Assembly: GCA_020831885.1 (NCBI GenBank)
Contig: JAFIFU010000030.1
Location: 1 to 42,720, forward strand
Length of the DNA: 42,720 nt
Direction: 5' to 3'
From: Ectothiorhodospiraceae bacterium
Lineage (GTDB): Bacteria; Pseudomonadota; Gammaproteobacteria; Nitrococcales; Aquisalimonadaceae
Shown: piece after piece, positions 1 through 12,297 of the stretch
Position numbering within the stretch: position 1 is the stretch's first letter
Layout: each line of letters starts with the position of its first letter
Made by a program: the position numbers and the translations under genes
The notes under the pieces: generated by a model
Databases searched by the model: none
What the model was told of the DNA's origin: nothing
The model's input: only the letters and a program-made list of their open reading frames with translations

Positions 1-67
1 AATTGGTCACCGCGGCCCAGCGCCCATTGCGGGCAACCGCCAGCCAGGTGCCACCCGCCGTAAGATC
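1..67 (-). pseudogene. NRDE/TANGO2-family protein fragment
   Basis: Read on the minus strand from base 67, this stretch encodes GGTWLAVARNGRWAAVTN preceded by DLTA. This matches the conserved segment about 50-70 residues into NRDE (TANGO2-like) proteins. The usual N-terminus with the Asn-Arg-Asp-Glu motif is absent, because the DNA upstream on this strand encodes a histidine phosphatase in another frame. The fragment continues past the window edge. Family resemblance is by eye but the motif is distinctive. It is either the scar of a deletion or a chimeric sequence end. Confidence 0.6.
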
Positions 68-417
68 CCCCCCCCCCCGGCACGCCAGTCCCGCAACCAA
101 TCATCAAGCTCCGTATAGCGGCGACCCGCGATGCCCTTCAGCCAGTCAGCGCGGGCCGCCAGCTCCTCCGTGGGCGACGGGATCTCGCTCACCCGCGGTT
201 CGATGCGGGGCTCGGTGCCCCAGTGTTCCAACAGCGGGGCCGCTGTTTCCCTGGTCCGGGCCATGGGACTCACCACCACCGGCAACGGGCCCAGTGGTTC
301 AAACCGCTCCACCAGGTGTTGCGCCTGCTGCCGGCCCAGCACGTCCAGCCCCGGATCCGGATCGGCGTCCCAACCGGCAGCGGCCCGGCCGTGGCGAATC
401 AGATAGATCAAAGCCAT
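7..417 (-). pseudogene. Truncated histidine phosphatase (SixA / phosphoglycerate-mutase-like)
   Basis: The protein opens with MALIYLIRHGRA, the RHG phosphohistidine motif of the histidine phosphatase superfamily, and continues with the family's SPMARTRETA segment at about residues 50-59. Family members usually run 160-200 residues and need a second His in the C-terminal half. Here recognisable similarity stops at about residue 111 (DDWLRDW). The frame then enters a 12-G tract and out-of-frame NRDE-like sequence, and stops after 136 codons. The second catalytic His is missing, so the product is unlikely to be an active phosphatase. The ATG lies 10 bases after the stop of the upstream flavoprotein gene, consistent with one transcript. 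A sequencing or assembly fault at the homopolymer is as likely as a true pseudogene. Confidence 0.7.
67..78. repeat. 12-base C homopolymer at a gene-gene junction
   Basis: There are twelve consecutive C residues. On the minus strand the tract separates histidine-phosphatase coding sequence from NRDE-family coding sequence, and the two are in different frames. It is a likely place for an indel or a false join. Confidence 0.95.
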
Positions 418-427
418 GCCTCGCTCC

Positions 428-1540
428 TCAGGCCAGGGTTTTCAGGGCTGTGCGGGCAAAGGGCTGCAGTTGATCGGTGCGCCCATCCCGCAGCTTCAAC
501 AACCATTCCGGATCCTGCAACAGGGCACGCCCCACCGCCACCATGTCGAATTCACGGCTCTCCATCCGGCGCAGCAGTTCATCGATGCCGACCTGCTCCA
601 CCGGCTCCTTGCGGCGCTGGAACACGCTGCTGATGAAGTCGTCACTGAGGCCGACACTACCCACCGACATGGTGGGCTGACCGGATAGCTTCCGTGTCCA
701 CCCGGCGAGATTGAGGTCGGACCCCGGGAACTCCGGTTCCCAGAAACGCCGCGTGGAGGCATGGAACATGTCGACCCCGGCTTCAACCAGCGGCAACAGG
801 AACGCCTCGAGTTCCTGGGGCGAGTGCGCCAGCCGGGCCTCATAATCCTGTTGTTTCCACTGGGAGAAGCGCAGCAGGATGGCGAAGTCATCCCCCACGG
901 CACGGCGCACAGCCGCCACGATCTCCACCACGAAACGCAGGCGCTTCAGAAGCGACCCCCCGTAGGCGTCATCCCGCTGGTTGGTGCCTTCCCAGAGGAA
1001 CTGGTCCAGCAGATAGCCGTGGGCGGCATGAATCTCCACCCCGTCAAACCCCAGCCTGCGGGCGTCCCAGGCCGCCTGGGCGAAGGCCGTGACCACGTCG
1101 TCGATGTCCTGTTGGGTCATGGCGCGGCCATTGGGCTTACCCGGGGCGTACAGGCCGGAGGGGCTGTAACCGGGCGCATCCGGCGTCGGTCCCACGCCGG
1201 GACGCCGCACCGCGCCCACATGCCAGAGCTGCGGCACGATGGCGCCTCCCGCCTCGTGCACGCCGTCCACCACGCGCTTCCACCCTTCCAGAGGCGCCTT
1301 GCCGTAGAAAAGCGGCACGTTCTCGTAGCCGCTGCTGCCTGGATGGTTCACCTCCGTCCCCTCGGTGATGATCAGGCCCACCCCGGCCTGGGCGCGCCGG
1401 CGGTAATAATCCCGGACGTCCGGACCGGGCACACCGTCGGGTGAGAAATTGCGGGTCATGGGCGCCATGGCCACGCGATTGCGCAGGCGCAGGGATTTCA
1501 GCTCGAACGGTTCGAGCAGGGGTCCGAGATTCAGGTTCAC
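428..1540 (-). CDS. NADH:flavin oxidoreductase, old yellow enzyme family
   Basis: This is a single FMN-binding TIM barrel of 370 residues, predicted to be a cytoplasmic NAD(P)H-dependent ene-reductase or dehydrogenase of unknown substrate. Visible family signatures are RNRVAMAPMTR near residues 20-30, QLWHVGA at 104-110, the active-site HAAH at 171-174 followed by GYLLDQFL, and AVGRALLQDPEW near the C-terminus, a phosphate-binding segment of FMN. There is no C-terminal 4Fe-4S or FAD/NAD domain, so it is the short YqjM/OYE type rather than the 2,4-dienoyl-CoA reductase type. I chose the GTG start at 1538-1540 because GGAGG lies 5 bases upstream and family homology begins there. The frame is open 34 codons further upstream without homology. 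The truncated phosphatase gene follows 10 bases downstream. Family assignment is firm; the substrate is unknown. Confidence 0.9.
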   Translation of the reverse strand: MNLNLGPLLEPFELKSLRLRNRVAMAPMTRNFSPDGVPGPDVRDYYRRRAQAGVGLIITEGTEVNHPGSSGYENVPLFYGKAPLEGWKRVVDGVHEAGGAIVPQLWHVGAVRRPGVGPTPDAPGYSPSGLYAPGKPNGRAMTQQDIDDVVTAFAQAAWDARRLGFDGVEIHAAHGYLLDQFLWEGTNQRDDAYGGSLLKRLRFVVEIVAAVRRAVGDDFAILLRFSQWKQQDYEARLAHSPQELEAFLLPLVEAGVDMFHASTRRFWEPEFPGSDLNLAGWTRKLSGQPTMSVGSVGLSDDFISSVFQRRKEPVEQVGIDELLRRMESREFDMVAVGRALLQDPEWLLKLRDGRTDQLQPFARTALKTLA

Positions 1541-1656
1541 ACGTGCCTCCAGGCTGAATCGGTCACCAGCAGCAACGGCTTGCGACAGACAAGCAACCTT
1601 AGGTAACCCGCTTCCGCAATGCAATGCGGACTCATGGGGCAAGCCCCAGGGAAGCG

Positions 1657-3228
1657 CTAGGAAACGCTCCCTCCACCGGCCAGCCAGGCATCGCGCAGAT
1701 CCCGCTTCAGCACCTTGCCGATGGCATTCCGCGGCAGGCGGTCGGTGAGGGCAACCGCAGCCAGCCGCTGGGTCTTGCCCAGGCGCTGATTGGCCCAGTC
1801 CCGGATGCTGTCGGCGTCAGGCGCCGCCCCTTCCCGGGACACCACGAAGCCCACCGGGGTTTCTCCCCAGCGTTCAGAGGGTACGCCGACCACGGTGGCC
1901 TCGGCCACATCCGGGTGACCCCGCAGCACCTGTTCGATGTCGCTGGGGTAGATGTTGAACCCCCCGGAGATGATCATGTCCTTCTTCCGGTCGACGATGA
2001 CCAGGAATCCGTCCTGGTCGAAATAGCCCACATCACCGGTGCGGATGAAACGCTTTCCGGCGGGATCGTACCACTCCGCCTCGGCGGTCTTCTCCGGCTG
2101 ATTGTGATACCCCAGCATCATGGCGCCGGAATGGCCCACCACCTCGCCCGTTTCCCCCGGAGGCAGTTCCCGGCCCCCGTCATCAATGATCCGGATGTCG
2201 TGTCCCGGAACCGGTTGCCCCACCGTGTGCAGCTTGTCCGGAAAGCGATGGGCCTCCAGTTGGCAGACGCCGCCGCCCTCGGTCATCCCGTAGGTGTCGA
2301 TCAGTTCCCCCGGCCAACGGGCCAGCACCTCACGCTTGAGGTCCGCGGGAAACGGCGAACTGGTGCAGAACTTCACCCGAAAACCGGACAGATCAAAGCG
2401 ATCGAAATCCGGCACGGCCAGGATGCGCCGGTACTGCACCGGCACCAGTGTGGCGTGGGTGACCCGGTGCTGCTCCGCCAGTTGCAGGAAACGCTCCGCA
2501 TCGAACTTGGCCATCAGCAGCACCGCGCCGCCAAGACCGAGGCTCTGGAAAAACGGCAGCAAGGTGGTATTGGAATACAGCGGCGTGGACAACAAAGCCA
2601 GCGACCCCGGCCCGTACTGGCGGTCGATTCCCCGCCGGACATGGCCCCAGCGCTGGCTCTGTGGCTGAACGATGCCCTTGGGCACGCCCGTGGTTCCGGA
2701 GGAGTAGATGATATTGAGCGGCCAGTCCGGCTGGATCTCCACCGGCTCGGGGGCGGCCCCCTCCGGCGCCAGCCAGTCGCTGAAGTGACGGCCGCCGTCA
2801 TCATCATCCAGGGTCACGAAGGGTAGGCCCAGGCGTCCACGGACGGGCTTCAGCGCGTCTGCCACGGCCGCATCCACGAACAGAATGCGCGCCGCCGCAT
2901 CCTCAACCATCCCCACCAGACCCTCCGGGGGGGTGGACGGCGACAGCGGCGCCACGGTCACACCGGCGCGGATCGCACCCATGTACAAGGCCGCATAACG
3001 GATGGCGTTCGCCCCGCAGATGGCGATGGACTCCTGCGGGCGCACCCCCTCCCGCTGCAGGCTGGCGGCGATGCGGTCCATCAGCGCGTCCAGTTCGCCG
3101 TAGCGCAGTGTCTCACCATTCTGCAGCAGGGCCGGTGCATCAGGCTGGCGGGCGGCATGCAGCCGCAGCAGCTCGGACATGCTCACGAAGGGACGTTGCA
3201 GCAGGGTATCCAGACTGTGCTCAGGCAT
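1657..3228 (-). CDS. AMP-dependent acyl-CoA synthetase (class I adenylate-forming enzyme)
   Basis: This 523-residue enzyme would activate a carboxylic acid to its CoA thioester through an acyl-adenylate. The P-loop SSGTTGVPKG lies at about residues 176-185, followed by the YGMTEGG adenine-binding motif, the RTGDVGYFDQDGF hinge region and DRKKDMIISGGFNIYP. The catalytic Lys sits in the C-terminal RLPRNAIGKVLKRDL. Length and motif order are normal for a complete ligase. Three starts are possible: TTG at 3255, ATG at 3246 and ATG at 3228. I chose 3228 because homology begins just after it and it overlaps the stop of the upstream hydrolase remnant, suggesting translational coupling. The acid substrate cannot be read from sequence; neighbouring SDR and OYE genes suggest degradation of an unusual organic acid. 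Confidence 0.88.
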   Translation of the reverse strand: MPEHSLDTLLQRPFVSMSELLRLHAARQPDAPALLQNGETLRYGELDALMDRIAASLQREGVRPQESIAICGANAIRYAALYMGAIRAGVTVAPLSPSTPPEGLVGMVEDAAARILFVDAAVADALKPVRGRLGLPFVTLDDDDGGRHFSDWLAPEGAAPEPVEIQPDWPLNIIYSSGTTGVPKGIVQPQSQRWGHVRRGIDRQYGPGSLALLSTPLYSNTTLLPFFQSLGLGGAVLLMAKFDAERFLQLAEQHRVTHATLVPVQYRRILAVPDFDRFDLSGFRVKFCTSSPFPADLKREVLARWPGELIDTYGMTEGGGVCQLEAHRFPDKLHTVGQPVPGHDIRIIDDGGRELPPGETGEVVGHSGAMMLGYHNQPEKTAEAEWYDPAGKRFIRTGDVGYFDQDGFLVIVDRKKDMIISGGFNIYPSDIEQVLRGHPDVAEATVVGVPSERWGETPVGFVVSREGAAPDADSIRDWANQRLGKTQRLAAVALTDRLPRNAIGKVLKRDLRDAWLAGGGSVS

Positions 3229-3558
3229 TGGCGACTCGCTCTTCATTGTCGGCAACCAGCGGGGTTCCGTGGGTTTGCGTATCCGGTAACTCGGCCAGCA
3301 CGCGACGGGCCGTGGCGTCCGGGGGTTCCAGCATGAAGCAGTGCCCTCCGGCCACCGCGTCGGCCTTTACCCGGCCATTGACGGCGGCGAAACGGGTCGC
3401 GGATCCGGTCACAAAGATATAGCTCTGCGCCCCGTACAACACCACGGTCGGCGTCCGAACACGGGCCAGCGACCGCCACAGCCGGCGCGGGAAAGTGCCG
3501 AAGGTCTCCGCCTCGCGACGCGTGCGACATGTGAGCTCCACACCGCCGTCAACCCGCT
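3221..3558 (-). pseudogene. C-terminal remnant of an alpha/beta hydrolase
   Basis: About 106 codons are readable from a GTG at 3541. They contain WRSLARVRTPTVVLYG, typical of the strand before the acid residue in alpha/beta hydrolases, and AGGHCFMLEPPDATARRVL, which resembles the catalytic-His loop and last helix. The nucleophile elbow (GxSxG) and the whole N-terminal half are missing. Upstream in the same frame the reading meets the TGA that ends the NfeD-like gene, so no N-terminus is available. A full member would be about 260-300 residues. The simplest reading is an internal deletion that removed the start of a hydrolase gene and left its tail between the NfeD-like and ligase genes. A small translated protein cannot be excluded. 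Confidence 0.6.
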
Positions 3559-3963
3559 TCAGTCGCCTGTGCCGTTTTCGGGGCCGGGTTCATGGGGTTC
3601 CACGATCAGCATCAAGTCGCGGGCATCCACCACACGGACGCGGCGCCCGGCCGGCACGGGCTCGCCGCCGCGACAACGCGCGCGCCAGCTCTCGCTCGCC
3701 ACCCGCACGCGGCCCACGGGGTTCAGCCCCACCGACACGGTGGCGGACCGCCCCACCAGCGCCCTGGCACCGTGCGGCACCCTGCGTTCCAACGCAGGAC
3801 GGTACAGCGGATACAGCAGGATATCCTTCAACAGCCACAGCAGGAACAGCACCAGCGCTGCATGGAGCCGAAGCCAGCCCAGTGACACCCCCCACCAGAG
3901 CAGCGCCGCGGCAAGCACCAGGCCCGGGATCTGCAACAGGGTGTAGCGGATCAGCGTCCCCAT
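3559..3963 (-). CDS. NfeD-like membrane protein
   Basis: The product is 134 residues. Two hydrophobic segments lie at about residues 10-28 and 30-48, followed by a soluble C-terminal domain with LVGRSATVSVGLNPVGRVRV and a short strand-rich tail (VRVVDARDLMLIVEP). This is the layout of short NfeD-type proteins, with two membrane spans plus an OB-fold domain. Such proteins often accompany SPFH/stomatin proteins or membrane proteases, but no SPFH gene is present here. The ATG at 3961-3963 is preferred because the frame further upstream overlaps the SDR gene and has no homology. It starts 20 bases after the SDR stop and probably shares its transcript. Its role is unknown. Confidence 0.75.
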   Translation of the reverse strand: MGTLIRYTLLQIPGLVLAAALLWWGVSLGWLRLHAALVLFLLWLLKDILLYPLYRPALERRVPHGARALVGRSATVSVGLNPVGRVRVASESWRARCRGGEPVPAGRRVRVVDARDLMLIVEPHEPGPENGTGD

Positions 3964-3983
3964 GACGGTGCCGGCAGGGTGGC

Positions 3984-4751
<768 letters not shown>

Positions 4752-4761
4752 GGGCAAACCC

Positions 4762-5538
4762 TCACTGGCTCAGAAAATCCCGCAGCGCGCGAATGACCGC
4801 AGCGGGCTGCTCCACGCAGGGCAGGTGCGCCGCGCGGGGGATCAGCACGAGGCGGCTGTCACGTAGGGCCGAGGCCAGTTCCCGGGCCATGGCCGGGGGG
4901 GTGCCCGGGTCGTCCTCGCCCACCAGCACCAGCGTGGGGGCCTGAATAGACGGGACCAGGGCGACCAGGTCCATGTCGCGGATGGCAGCACAGCAGCCGG
5001 CATAACCATCAACCGTGGTTCGCGCCACCATACTGCGGAACAACGCCTCGGTCTCGGAGCCCCGCAGGGCCGGCGTGAACCAGCGCTCCATGGCACCGGC
5101 TGCGATCTCCTCCAGCCCCTGGTTCCGCACCGCGCGGATCCGTTCATCCCAGGGGGCGGCGTCCGGCATGCGCATGGTGGTATCGCAGAGCACCAGCCGA
5201 TCCACGCGCTGCGGGTGTGTGGCCGCGAGCTGCTGCCCGATCATGCCACCGATGGAGAGACCGCAGACATGCACCCGATCCAGGTCCAGCGCATCCAGCA
5301 GTCCCAACGCGTCGGCCACCAGCCCTTCCATGCTGTAATCGCCGGCACTGGCTTCGGTAAGCCCGTGACCGCGCTTGTCGTAGCGCAGCACACGGTAGTC
5401 CCGTTGCAGATCCTCCGCAACGGCATCCCAGACGCGCAGGTCCGTCCCCAGGGAGTTGGCAAACAGGATCACCGGGGCATCCGCCGGACCTTCCAGCGCA
5501 TAGTTGACCACAATGTCGTTGACCCGAATCGCTCGCAT
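4762..5538 (-). CDS. pcaD: Alpha/beta hydrolase, 3-oxoadipate enol-lactonase-like
   Basis: This 258-residue alpha/beta hydrolase resembles PcaD, which opens 3-oxoadipate enol-lactone in the beta-ketoadipate pathway. Visible features are FANSLGTDLRVWD at 26-38 (oxyanion region), YDKRGHGLTEA at 53-63, the nucleophile elbow GLSIGG with Ser95, the acid region VGEDDPGTPP, and the catalytic His238 in RAAHLPCVEQP. SDR, NfeD-like and CoA-ligase genes follow on the same strand. The other protocatechuate or catechol genes (pcaGH, pcaB, pcaC, catA) are not in the window, so the enzyme may act on another lactone or ester. The ATG has GGAGG 7 bases upstream. The fold is certain; the PcaD reaction is likely but unproven. 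Confidence 0.75.
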   Translation of the reverse strand: MRAIRVNDIVVNYALEGPADAPVILFANSLGTDLRVWDAVAEDLQRDYRVLRYDKRGHGLTEASAGDYSMEGLVADALGLLDALDLDRVHVCGLSIGGMIGQQLAATHPQRVDRLVLCDTTMRMPDAAPWDERIRAVRNQGLEEIAAGAMERWFTPALRGSETEALFRSMVARTTVDGYAGCCAAIRDMDLVALVPSIQAPTLVLVGEDDPGTPPAMARELASALRDSRLVLIPRAAHLPCVEQPAAVIRALRDFLSQ

Positions 5539-5562
5539 GACACCGCCTCCGTAAAAGCCTAT

Positions 5563-5581
5563 GGACGTCCGGAAAACGTCC
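5563..5581 (-). terminator. Intercistronic hairpin upstream of pcaD-like gene
   Basis: The sequence GGACGT-N7-ACGTCC forms a perfect 6-bp stem between the stop of the small membrane protein and the start of the pcaD-like gene. On the minus strand it is followed by GGCTTTTAC, a weak T tract. It could be a weak terminator or an mRNA-stability hairpin. Confidence 0.3.
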
Positions 5582-5587
5582 GTGCTC

Positions 5588-6082
5588 TCACCCCTTTCCC
5601 GCGGCTTCCAGCCAGTCCTTCTCGTCCAGCCTGGGGACCGTGACCAGCGCCAGCGCCTCCACCCGCATCAGCGGCCGGCGCTGGCGCTTGACCTCCCTGA
5701 AATAGGTGGCCGCGGCCTCCGACGCCTCACAGGCCCGGGCCACCTCGTCCAGCAGACCTGGCACCGCCTCCGCAGGCCGGAACAGGGCCGGCGTGGCCAC
5801 CAGCTCCCGCGCCAGCAACCAACCCCGGGGAAGAACCATGATCAGGACCAGTGCCGTCACGATCACGATCCAGTCCGGCAGCAACACGGCCATGGCCACC
5901 CACAGCGCCAGGAAAAAGGCGATCTCCACGCCAATGCGCTGCAGGTAACGGCGCCGTTCCCGCTCCAGGGCCTCCCGCATCGCCGCATCGGGCGGCCCCT
6001 TGCGGTTGATGATCCAGTAGGCGAACCGGGATGCGATCGCGTCCGCGAACGCCACCGAGCGCCCGGCCAGCAGCCCTCTCAT
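5588..6082 (-). CDS. Conserved hypothetical membrane protein
   Basis: The product is 164 residues and I do not recognise the family. A basic, helical N-terminus (RERRRYLQRIG at about 41-51) precedes one long or two closely spaced membrane segments at about residues 52-85 (IAFFLALWVAMAVLL and WIVIVTALVLIMVLP). A cytoplasm-like charged tail follows, with helix-forming ARACEASEAAATYFREVKRQRR. There is no signal peptide or catalytic motif. GGAG lies 9 bases before the ATG. It is the first minus-strand gene left of the divergent region facing the acyl-CoA carboxylase, and may head the pcaD-SDR-nfeD transcript. Confidence 0.7.
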   Translation of the reverse strand: MRGLLAGRSVAFADAIASRFAYWIINRKGPPDAAMREALERERRRYLQRIGVEIAFFLALWVAMAVLLPDWIVIVTALVLIMVLPRGWLLARELVATPALFRPAEAVPGLLDEVARACEASEAAATYFREVKRQRRPLMRVEALALVTVPRLDEKDWLEAAGKG

Positions 6083-6303
6083 TCAGCATACTCCGCTCGA
6101 CACCGATGCAGCGAAGCAGGCTACCATTGCTGGCCGGGAAGGGCGACTGCCGGGGGCCGCCGCCGGGTGCACCCGGGCGCTCTGGTTGTGGCCATCGATG
6201 ATCGACACGGTATTGCGGACGCGGAATCACCACCTCTGCGCTCGCGCCCGTGATCGGCAGGCCGCACAATGGCCTTGCTGAACACTTGGTAATGGGAGGA
6301 CAC

Positions 6304-9594
<3,291 letters not shown>

Positions 9595-9768
9595 CAGGAT
9601 AGCGCCGAGTGCTTGACCTATGCTAAGAATCAGGAAAGGGCCATTCGGCACCCCGGGGATGGCCCGGCGTCGTCCCGGGGCCTGCCGGCGGCACCGAGCG
9701 GCAACCCCGGATCAGGGCAGAATCCCTGGCGGGTGGACAAGGCGAACAATAAGCGGAGGAGAGACACC

Positions 9769-10572
9769 ATGGCCCCAGCGGCAACGGCAAAACTGGACCT
9801 GGGGGGCGATCAACCGGTCGTCATTCGCGCCGTCACGATGGAGCACCCCTGGATGTGGCTCAAGGCGGGCTGGCGGGATCTGACCCGTTGCCCCGGAACC
9901 AGCATCGGTTACGGTGTGATCTGGGTTGCGCTGAGCCTGCTGCTGGTGGGAGGGCTGTGGGGGGCCGGTCAGGGCTCATGGCTGCTGCCACTGCTCGCCG
10001 GTTTCATGCTCATGGGGCCACTGGTGGCGGTGGGCACCTATGACATGAGCCGCCAGTTGGACCATGGCGGCCGGCCTTCCCTGGGACAGGCCCTGCTCAC
10101 CTGGCGCCGCAACGCCACTCAGATCGCACTGATGGGTGTGCTGCTAATGATCTTCCTGCTGGCCTGGATCCGTTTCGCCACGCTGCTGTTCGCGCTGTTC
10201 TTCGGTGTCAGCATCCCCACCGTGGAAACCACGCTGGTGTATACGGAACTGCTGCAATCCGGCACCGGCATCGCGCTGATCGTCACCGGAAGCGCCATCG
10301 GTGCGATCCTGGCCTTCACCGCGTTCGCACTGAGCGTGGTTTCGGTGCCACGCCTGCTGGACAGGCCTGAAACCAGTGTGCTGGAAGCGGCCATCACCAG
10401 CCTGGCGGTGGTCAAGCACAACCTCAAGCCCATGCTCCTCTGGGGCCTGATTCTCAGCGTGGTGACCTTCCTCGGCCTGGCGGTGGGTCTGATCGGCCTG
10501 GCGGTGGCGCTGCCGGTGCTGGGGCACGCCAGTTGGCGCGCCTACAAGGATCTGGTGGTCAACGGCGAGTAA
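9769..10572 (+). CDS. DUF2189-family integral membrane protein
   Basis: The product is 267 residues. A short soluble N-terminus contains VIRAVTMEHPWMWLKAGWRDLTRCPG, the typical opening of DUF2189 proteins. About six hydrophobic segments follow (for example IGYGVIWVALSLLLVGGLW, LLPLLAGFMLMGPLVAVG and ILSVVTFLGLAVGLIGLAV). The conserved tail is PVLGHASWRAYKDLV. The family function is unknown; members are often near respiratory genes, which is not the case here. The ATG at 9769 follows GGAGGAG by 8 bases. An in-frame upstream extension to 9613 has no homology. The 174-base gap after the carboxylase suggests its own promoter. Confidence 0.85.
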   Translation: MAPAATAKLDLGGDQPVVIRAVTMEHPWMWLKAGWRDLTRCPGTSIGYGVIWVALSLLLVGGLWGAGQGSWLLPLLAGFMLMGPLVAVGTYDMSRQLDHGGRPSLGQALLTWRRNATQIALMGVLLMIFLLAWIRFATLLFALFFGVSIPTVETTLVYTELLQSGTGIALIVTGSAIGAILAFTAFALSVVSVPRLLDRPETSVLEAAITSLAVVKHNLKPMLLWGLILSVVTFLGLAVGLIGLAVALPVLGHASWRAYKDLVVNGE

Positions 10573-10575
10573 CGG

Positions 10576-10616
10576 AAAAAAGCCCCGGGGAGTGCGCCGT
10601 CACCGCTCCCCGGGGC
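10576..10616 (-). terminator. Intrinsic terminator of the quinone oxidoreductase gene
   Basis: A perfect 11-bp stem (GCCCCGGGGAG with CTCCCCGGGGC) has a 13-base loop. On the minus strand it is followed directly by six T residues. It lies 30 bases past the stop of the minus-strand oxidoreductase. The stem may also slow plus-strand transcription leaving the DUF2189 gene. Confidence 0.85.
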
Positions 10617-10645
10617 CCGATCCCGGTTTCCGGAGCGCGGCCTGG

Positions 10646-11632
10646 TCAGCCCACATCCACCACCACATTGCCGATAACGCCCCCTTCCTCCACCAGACGA
10701 TGGGCTTCGGCCGTCCGCTCCAGTGGCCGGCGTTCCGCCACCCGGTGCTTCAGCACACCGGCCTCCAGCAGGCGGGTGAGCGCGCTGACGGCCCGCCGAC
10801 GGTCCAGCGGCGTCAGGTTGTAGACGATGAAAAACTGAAGGCTGACGTTTTTCACGATGGCCGGGAAGAACGGCACCGACACCTGTCCGGCGTCGCTGCC
10901 GTAGACCACCAGTTCACCATCCTGCCGGATGACGGCGAAATCCAGTTGGGCGTTCCCGGATAGCTCCACTTCGATGATCCGGTCCACGCCGCGTCCCCCG
11001 GTGACGGCCTCCACCCGCTCCCGCACCGGATCCTCCCGGTAATTCAGCACCACATCCGCCCCCAGATCCCGGGCAACCGCCGCCTTTTCGGCGTTGCTGA
11101 CGGTGGTGATCACGGTGGCCGCACCGGCGAGCCGCGCCATCTGCAATGCATACTGACCGACGCTCCCCGCCCCACCGGCAATCAGAACGGTCTTGCCGGC
11201 TACGCCGCCATTGCAGTGAACGGCATGCCAGGCGGTCAGTGCCGGAATCCCCAGGCAGGCCCCCACTTCGTCGGGCACATTCTCCGGCAGACGCACCGCC
11301 TGCTGCTGCGGAAGCACCACGGCCTCGGCGGCGGTACCGTCAGGACGCTGCCAGGCGGCGTTCCAGACCCAGACCCGTTCCCCCACCCGGGAGGCTTCCA
11401 CGCCCGGGCCCACCGCATCGATCACGCCGGCACCGTCGCTGTGGGGAATGATCCGGGGGAAGGGCAGTTCCCGGCTCCGCACGCCGCCCCGGGTCTTGAC
11501 GTCGGACGGATTCACGCCGGAGCAGCTCAACCGCACCCGGACCTCGCCCGGGCCGGGCTCCGGCAGGGGCACATCGATCAGCCGCAACACGGCTTCTGCC
11601 GGACCGGTCTGCTGGTACGCTATGGCTCGCAT
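10646..11632 (-). CDS. NADPH:quinone oxidoreductase (zeta-crystallin-like MDR)
   Basis: This 328-residue medium-chain dehydrogenase/reductase has a GroES-like N-terminal domain (GVNPSDVKTRGG) and a Rossmann domain with AGGAGSVGQYALQMARLAGA. The Cys and His ligands of zinc alcohol dehydrogenases are absent, which places it with the quinone oxidoreductase group. Reduction of quinones or enones with NADPH is expected. The ATG at 11632 has GGAGGAG 9 bases upstream; the frame extends 24 codons further without homology. The gene stands 68 bases from the tag stop codon on the same strand and ends at a strong terminator. The physiological substrate is unknown. Confidence 0.88.
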   Translation of the reverse strand: MRAIAYQQTGPAEAVLRLIDVPLPEPGPGEVRVRLSCSGVNPSDVKTRGGVRSRELPFPRIIPHSDGAGVIDAVGPGVEASRVGERVWVWNAAWQRPDGTAAEAVVLPQQQAVRLPENVPDEVGACLGIPALTAWHAVHCNGGVAGKTVLIAGGAGSVGQYALQMARLAGAATVITTVSNAEKAAVARDLGADVVLNYREDPVRERVEAVTGGRGVDRIIEVELSGNAQLDFAVIRQDGELVVYGSDAGQVSVPFFPAIVKNVSLQFFIVYNLTPLDRRRAVSALTRLLEAGVLKHRVAERRPLERTAEAHRLVEEGGVIGNVVVDVG

Positions 11633-11700
11633 GAAAAGACTCCTCCTGGTTACCAACCATTCACTGGATAAAGCCACTCTGCTGATCGATGCGATCCGGT

Positions 11701-12297
11701 TCAATGACTCAAGGACAACGCCCGGACCTGCGCGTGGCGGGGACAGGACAGCAGGTGATCATTCACCATCCCCACCGATTGCATGAAGGCGTAACAGATG
11801 GTGGTGCCAACAAAGCGGAAACCGCGTTTCTTCAGGTCGCGGCTCATGGCATCGGACGCCGGTGTGGAGGCGGGCACCTCCGTCAGAGACCGGAAGCGAT
11901 TGGTGCGCGGCCGGCCGTCCACGTAACGCCAGAGGTAATCCGCCGGGGACGATACCTGCTCGCACAGCTCCAGCCAGGCCCGGGCATTGCCCACCGCCGC
12001 CCGCACCTTCAGCCGGTTACGGACGATACCCGGATCCTGCAGCAGACGCTCCACATCCGCGTCCGTGAAACGGGCGATGACTTCCGGATCGAAACCGGCG
12101 AATGCGCGATGATAGCCCGCGCGTTTCCGCAGAATGGTGGCCCACGAGAGTCCCGCCTGGGCACCCTCCAGTATCAGCATCTCGAACAGGTGCCGCTGAT
12201 CACGGCTTGGAACCCCCCATTCCTCGTCGTGATAACGGATGTACTCGGGAAAACCGAGACACCAGGGGCAACGCGGGTCATCCTGATCGGCCATCAT
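11701..12297 (-). CDS. tag: DNA-3-methyladenine glycosylase I
   Basis: Tag removes 3-methyladenine from alkylated DNA in base excision repair. The 198-residue protein shows the zinc-binding N-terminus RCPWC, then EYIRYHDEEWGVP, FEMLILEGAQAGLSWATIL with the helix-hairpin-helix region, and the C-terminal zinc ligands in VNDHLLSCPRH. Length is normal for the family. GGAGG lies about 9 bases before the ATG at 12297; a second ATG follows immediately and could be used instead. It probably forms a unit with, or is transcribed independently of, the lipase-like gene 191 bases upstream. Assignment is firm. Confidence 0.95.
   Translation of the reverse strand: MMADQDDPRCPWCLGFPEYIRYHDEEWGVPSRDQRHLFEMLILEGAQAGLSWATILRKRAGYHRAFAGFDPEVIARFTDADVERLLQDPGIVRNRLKVRAAVGNARAWLELCEQVSSPADYLWRYVDGRPRTNRFRSLTEVPASTPASDAMSRDLKKRGFRFVGTTICYAFMQSVGMVNDHLLSCPRHAQVRALSLSH

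Noticed and set aside
1648-1672. Possible fourth element end (AGGGAAGCGCT next to TAGGAAACGCT) at the 3' end of the first ligase gene
   Set aside because: Only about 11 bases match each terminus, the following TGATCTATTCCC block is missing, and the sequence is partly self-palindromic. Chance or deep decay cannot be separated.
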